Origin: Rhizaria sp. SCN 62-66
Taxonomy: Eukaryota; Rhizaria, unplaced
Assembly: GCA_001724265.1 (NCBI GenBank)
Contig: MEDY01000260.1
Coordinates: 1 to 43,711, forward strand
Direction of reading: 5' to 3'
DNA: 43,711 nt
The notes below the pieces were generated by a model. The model was given only the letters and a program-made list of their open reading frames with translations, was not told the DNA's origin and made no database searches. Made by a program: the position numbers and the translations under genes. Shown here piece after piece: positions 43,223 through 43,711 of the stretch; positions within the stretch are counted from its first letter, which is position 1; each line of letters begins with the position of its first letter.

Positions 43223-43295
43223 AGTTCTATAGCTCAGTGGTATGAGCATTGGTCTAATAAGCCAATGGTCCTGGGTTCGACCCCCAGTAGGACTA
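43223..43295 (+). tRNA. tRNA-Ile(AAU)
   Basis: All arms fold. The acceptor AGTTCTA (43223-43229) pairs with TAGGACT (43288-43294), with one G-T pair. The D-arm is GCTC/GAGC with an eight-base loop. The anticodon stem TTGGT/GCCAA has loop CTAATAA, so the anticodon is AAT (43256-43258). The T-arm CTGGG/CCCAG has loop TTCGACC, and the discriminator is A. Internal A box TAGCTCAGTGG (43230-43240) and B box GGTTCGACCCC (43274-43284) fit RNA polymerase III. Eight T's follow immediately as terminator. No intron; CCA is not encoded, as usual in eukaryotes. Confidence 0.95.
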
Positions 43296-43303
43296 TTTTT
43301 TTT
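43296..43303 (+). terminator. RNA polymerase III T-run terminator
   Basis: Eight consecutive T's directly after the tRNA discriminator base, the standard Pol III stop signal. Confidence 0.85.
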
Positions 43304-43711
43304 GTCTCCGCGTTCCCGCGCAGCGAGCTGTGATCCGCTGTTTTTTTTTGCTTCCCCCGCCTCTGTCCCAACAACGGGCGCCATCTACAGCGACAATGAT
43401 TGTGTTGTGTGGCGTCCACTAACGCTGCATTGTCCTTCTTCCTGCGCAGCCACGTCACGCAACCTCGTCATATGCTAGGACTGCTGTCTGCTCCGGATCT
43501 CGGGCGCATGCACTGCGGTCGGTCGGTGTCGCAGTCGAAGTACTACTAGTAGTAAGCTTACTAGTATTCATCCATACACTTGAGTGCTAACGTACGTAAC
43601 GCCGTGTGCTATTAATAACCCCTATGTAGCGTCAACTAAAAAACGCCAAAAACGCAGTTTTCGGCAGGTAACTTCCACAATAGAAATCTCTGTGAAATAA
43701 TCGTCAAAGCT
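43304..43711. other. Window-end spacer
   Basis: About 400 nt with no supported gene. Contains overlapping short palindromes at 43541-43563. Confidence 0.5.
43541..43563. repeat. Two overlapping perfect 14-bp palindromes
   Basis: TACTACTAGTAGTA (43541-43554) and TAGTAAGCTTACTA (43550-43563) are each perfect palindromes and share five bases. Function unknown. Confidence 0.6.

Noticed and set aside
43234-43458. Minus-strand frame whose C-terminus reads GVEPRTIGLLDQC
   Set aside because: This is the well-known false protein obtained by translating the antisense of a tRNA; the tRNA-Ile gene explains it.

Overview
The window looks like nuclear DNA from a GC-rich, intron-bearing microbial eukaryote (a protist). 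Spliceosomal introns of 150-212 nt interrupt three genes. Conserved proteins include a USP39/Sad1-type splicing factor, a tyrosine-kinase-like (TKL) kinase and a SET protein. One gene has an apparent mitochondrial presequence. Exons are very GC-rich with G/C at third codon positions, while introns and spacers are AT-rich. Runs of Ala, Ser, Asp, Asn, Gln, Gly and His fill most proteins. All genes use standard stop codons. I cannot name the species or assign a lineage with confidence.

Layout: (1) a minus-strand frame starting at 7698 and still open at base 1 (at least 2566 codons); (2) a small orphan plus-strand coding segment, 8880-9323; (3) a minus-strand 1418-aa unrecognised protein, 13696-9440; (4) a plus-strand four-exon USP39/Sad1 homologue, 14063-17054; (5) a plus-strand three-exon secreted PhoPQ-activated-pathogenicity-related/AprA-like protein, 17545-19533; (6) a minus-strand uninterrupted 4544-aa protein, 33787-20153, with seven predicted membrane segments and a TKL kinase domain split by three large insertions; (7) a plus-strand four-exon fused E1alpha-E1beta 2-oxo-acid dehydrogenase, 34552-37789; (8) a minus-strand 1220-aa SET protein, 42101-38439; (9) a plus-strand tRNA-Ile(AAU), 43223-43295. 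I see no transposon, CRISPR array or rRNA.

The genes do not form a pathway. The strongest candidates for something new are the window-edge protein, with three SUMO-interaction-like motifs, eight psi-K-x-E SUMO-acceptor-like motifs, an RG box and a degenerate bromodomain-like fold, and the 7TM kinase whose activation loop carries about 2,340 extra residues. The four long minus-strand protein genes have no recognised intron, whereas the three well-conserved plus-strand genes all do. Seven of the eight introns have GTAYG-type donors, mostly GTACG.
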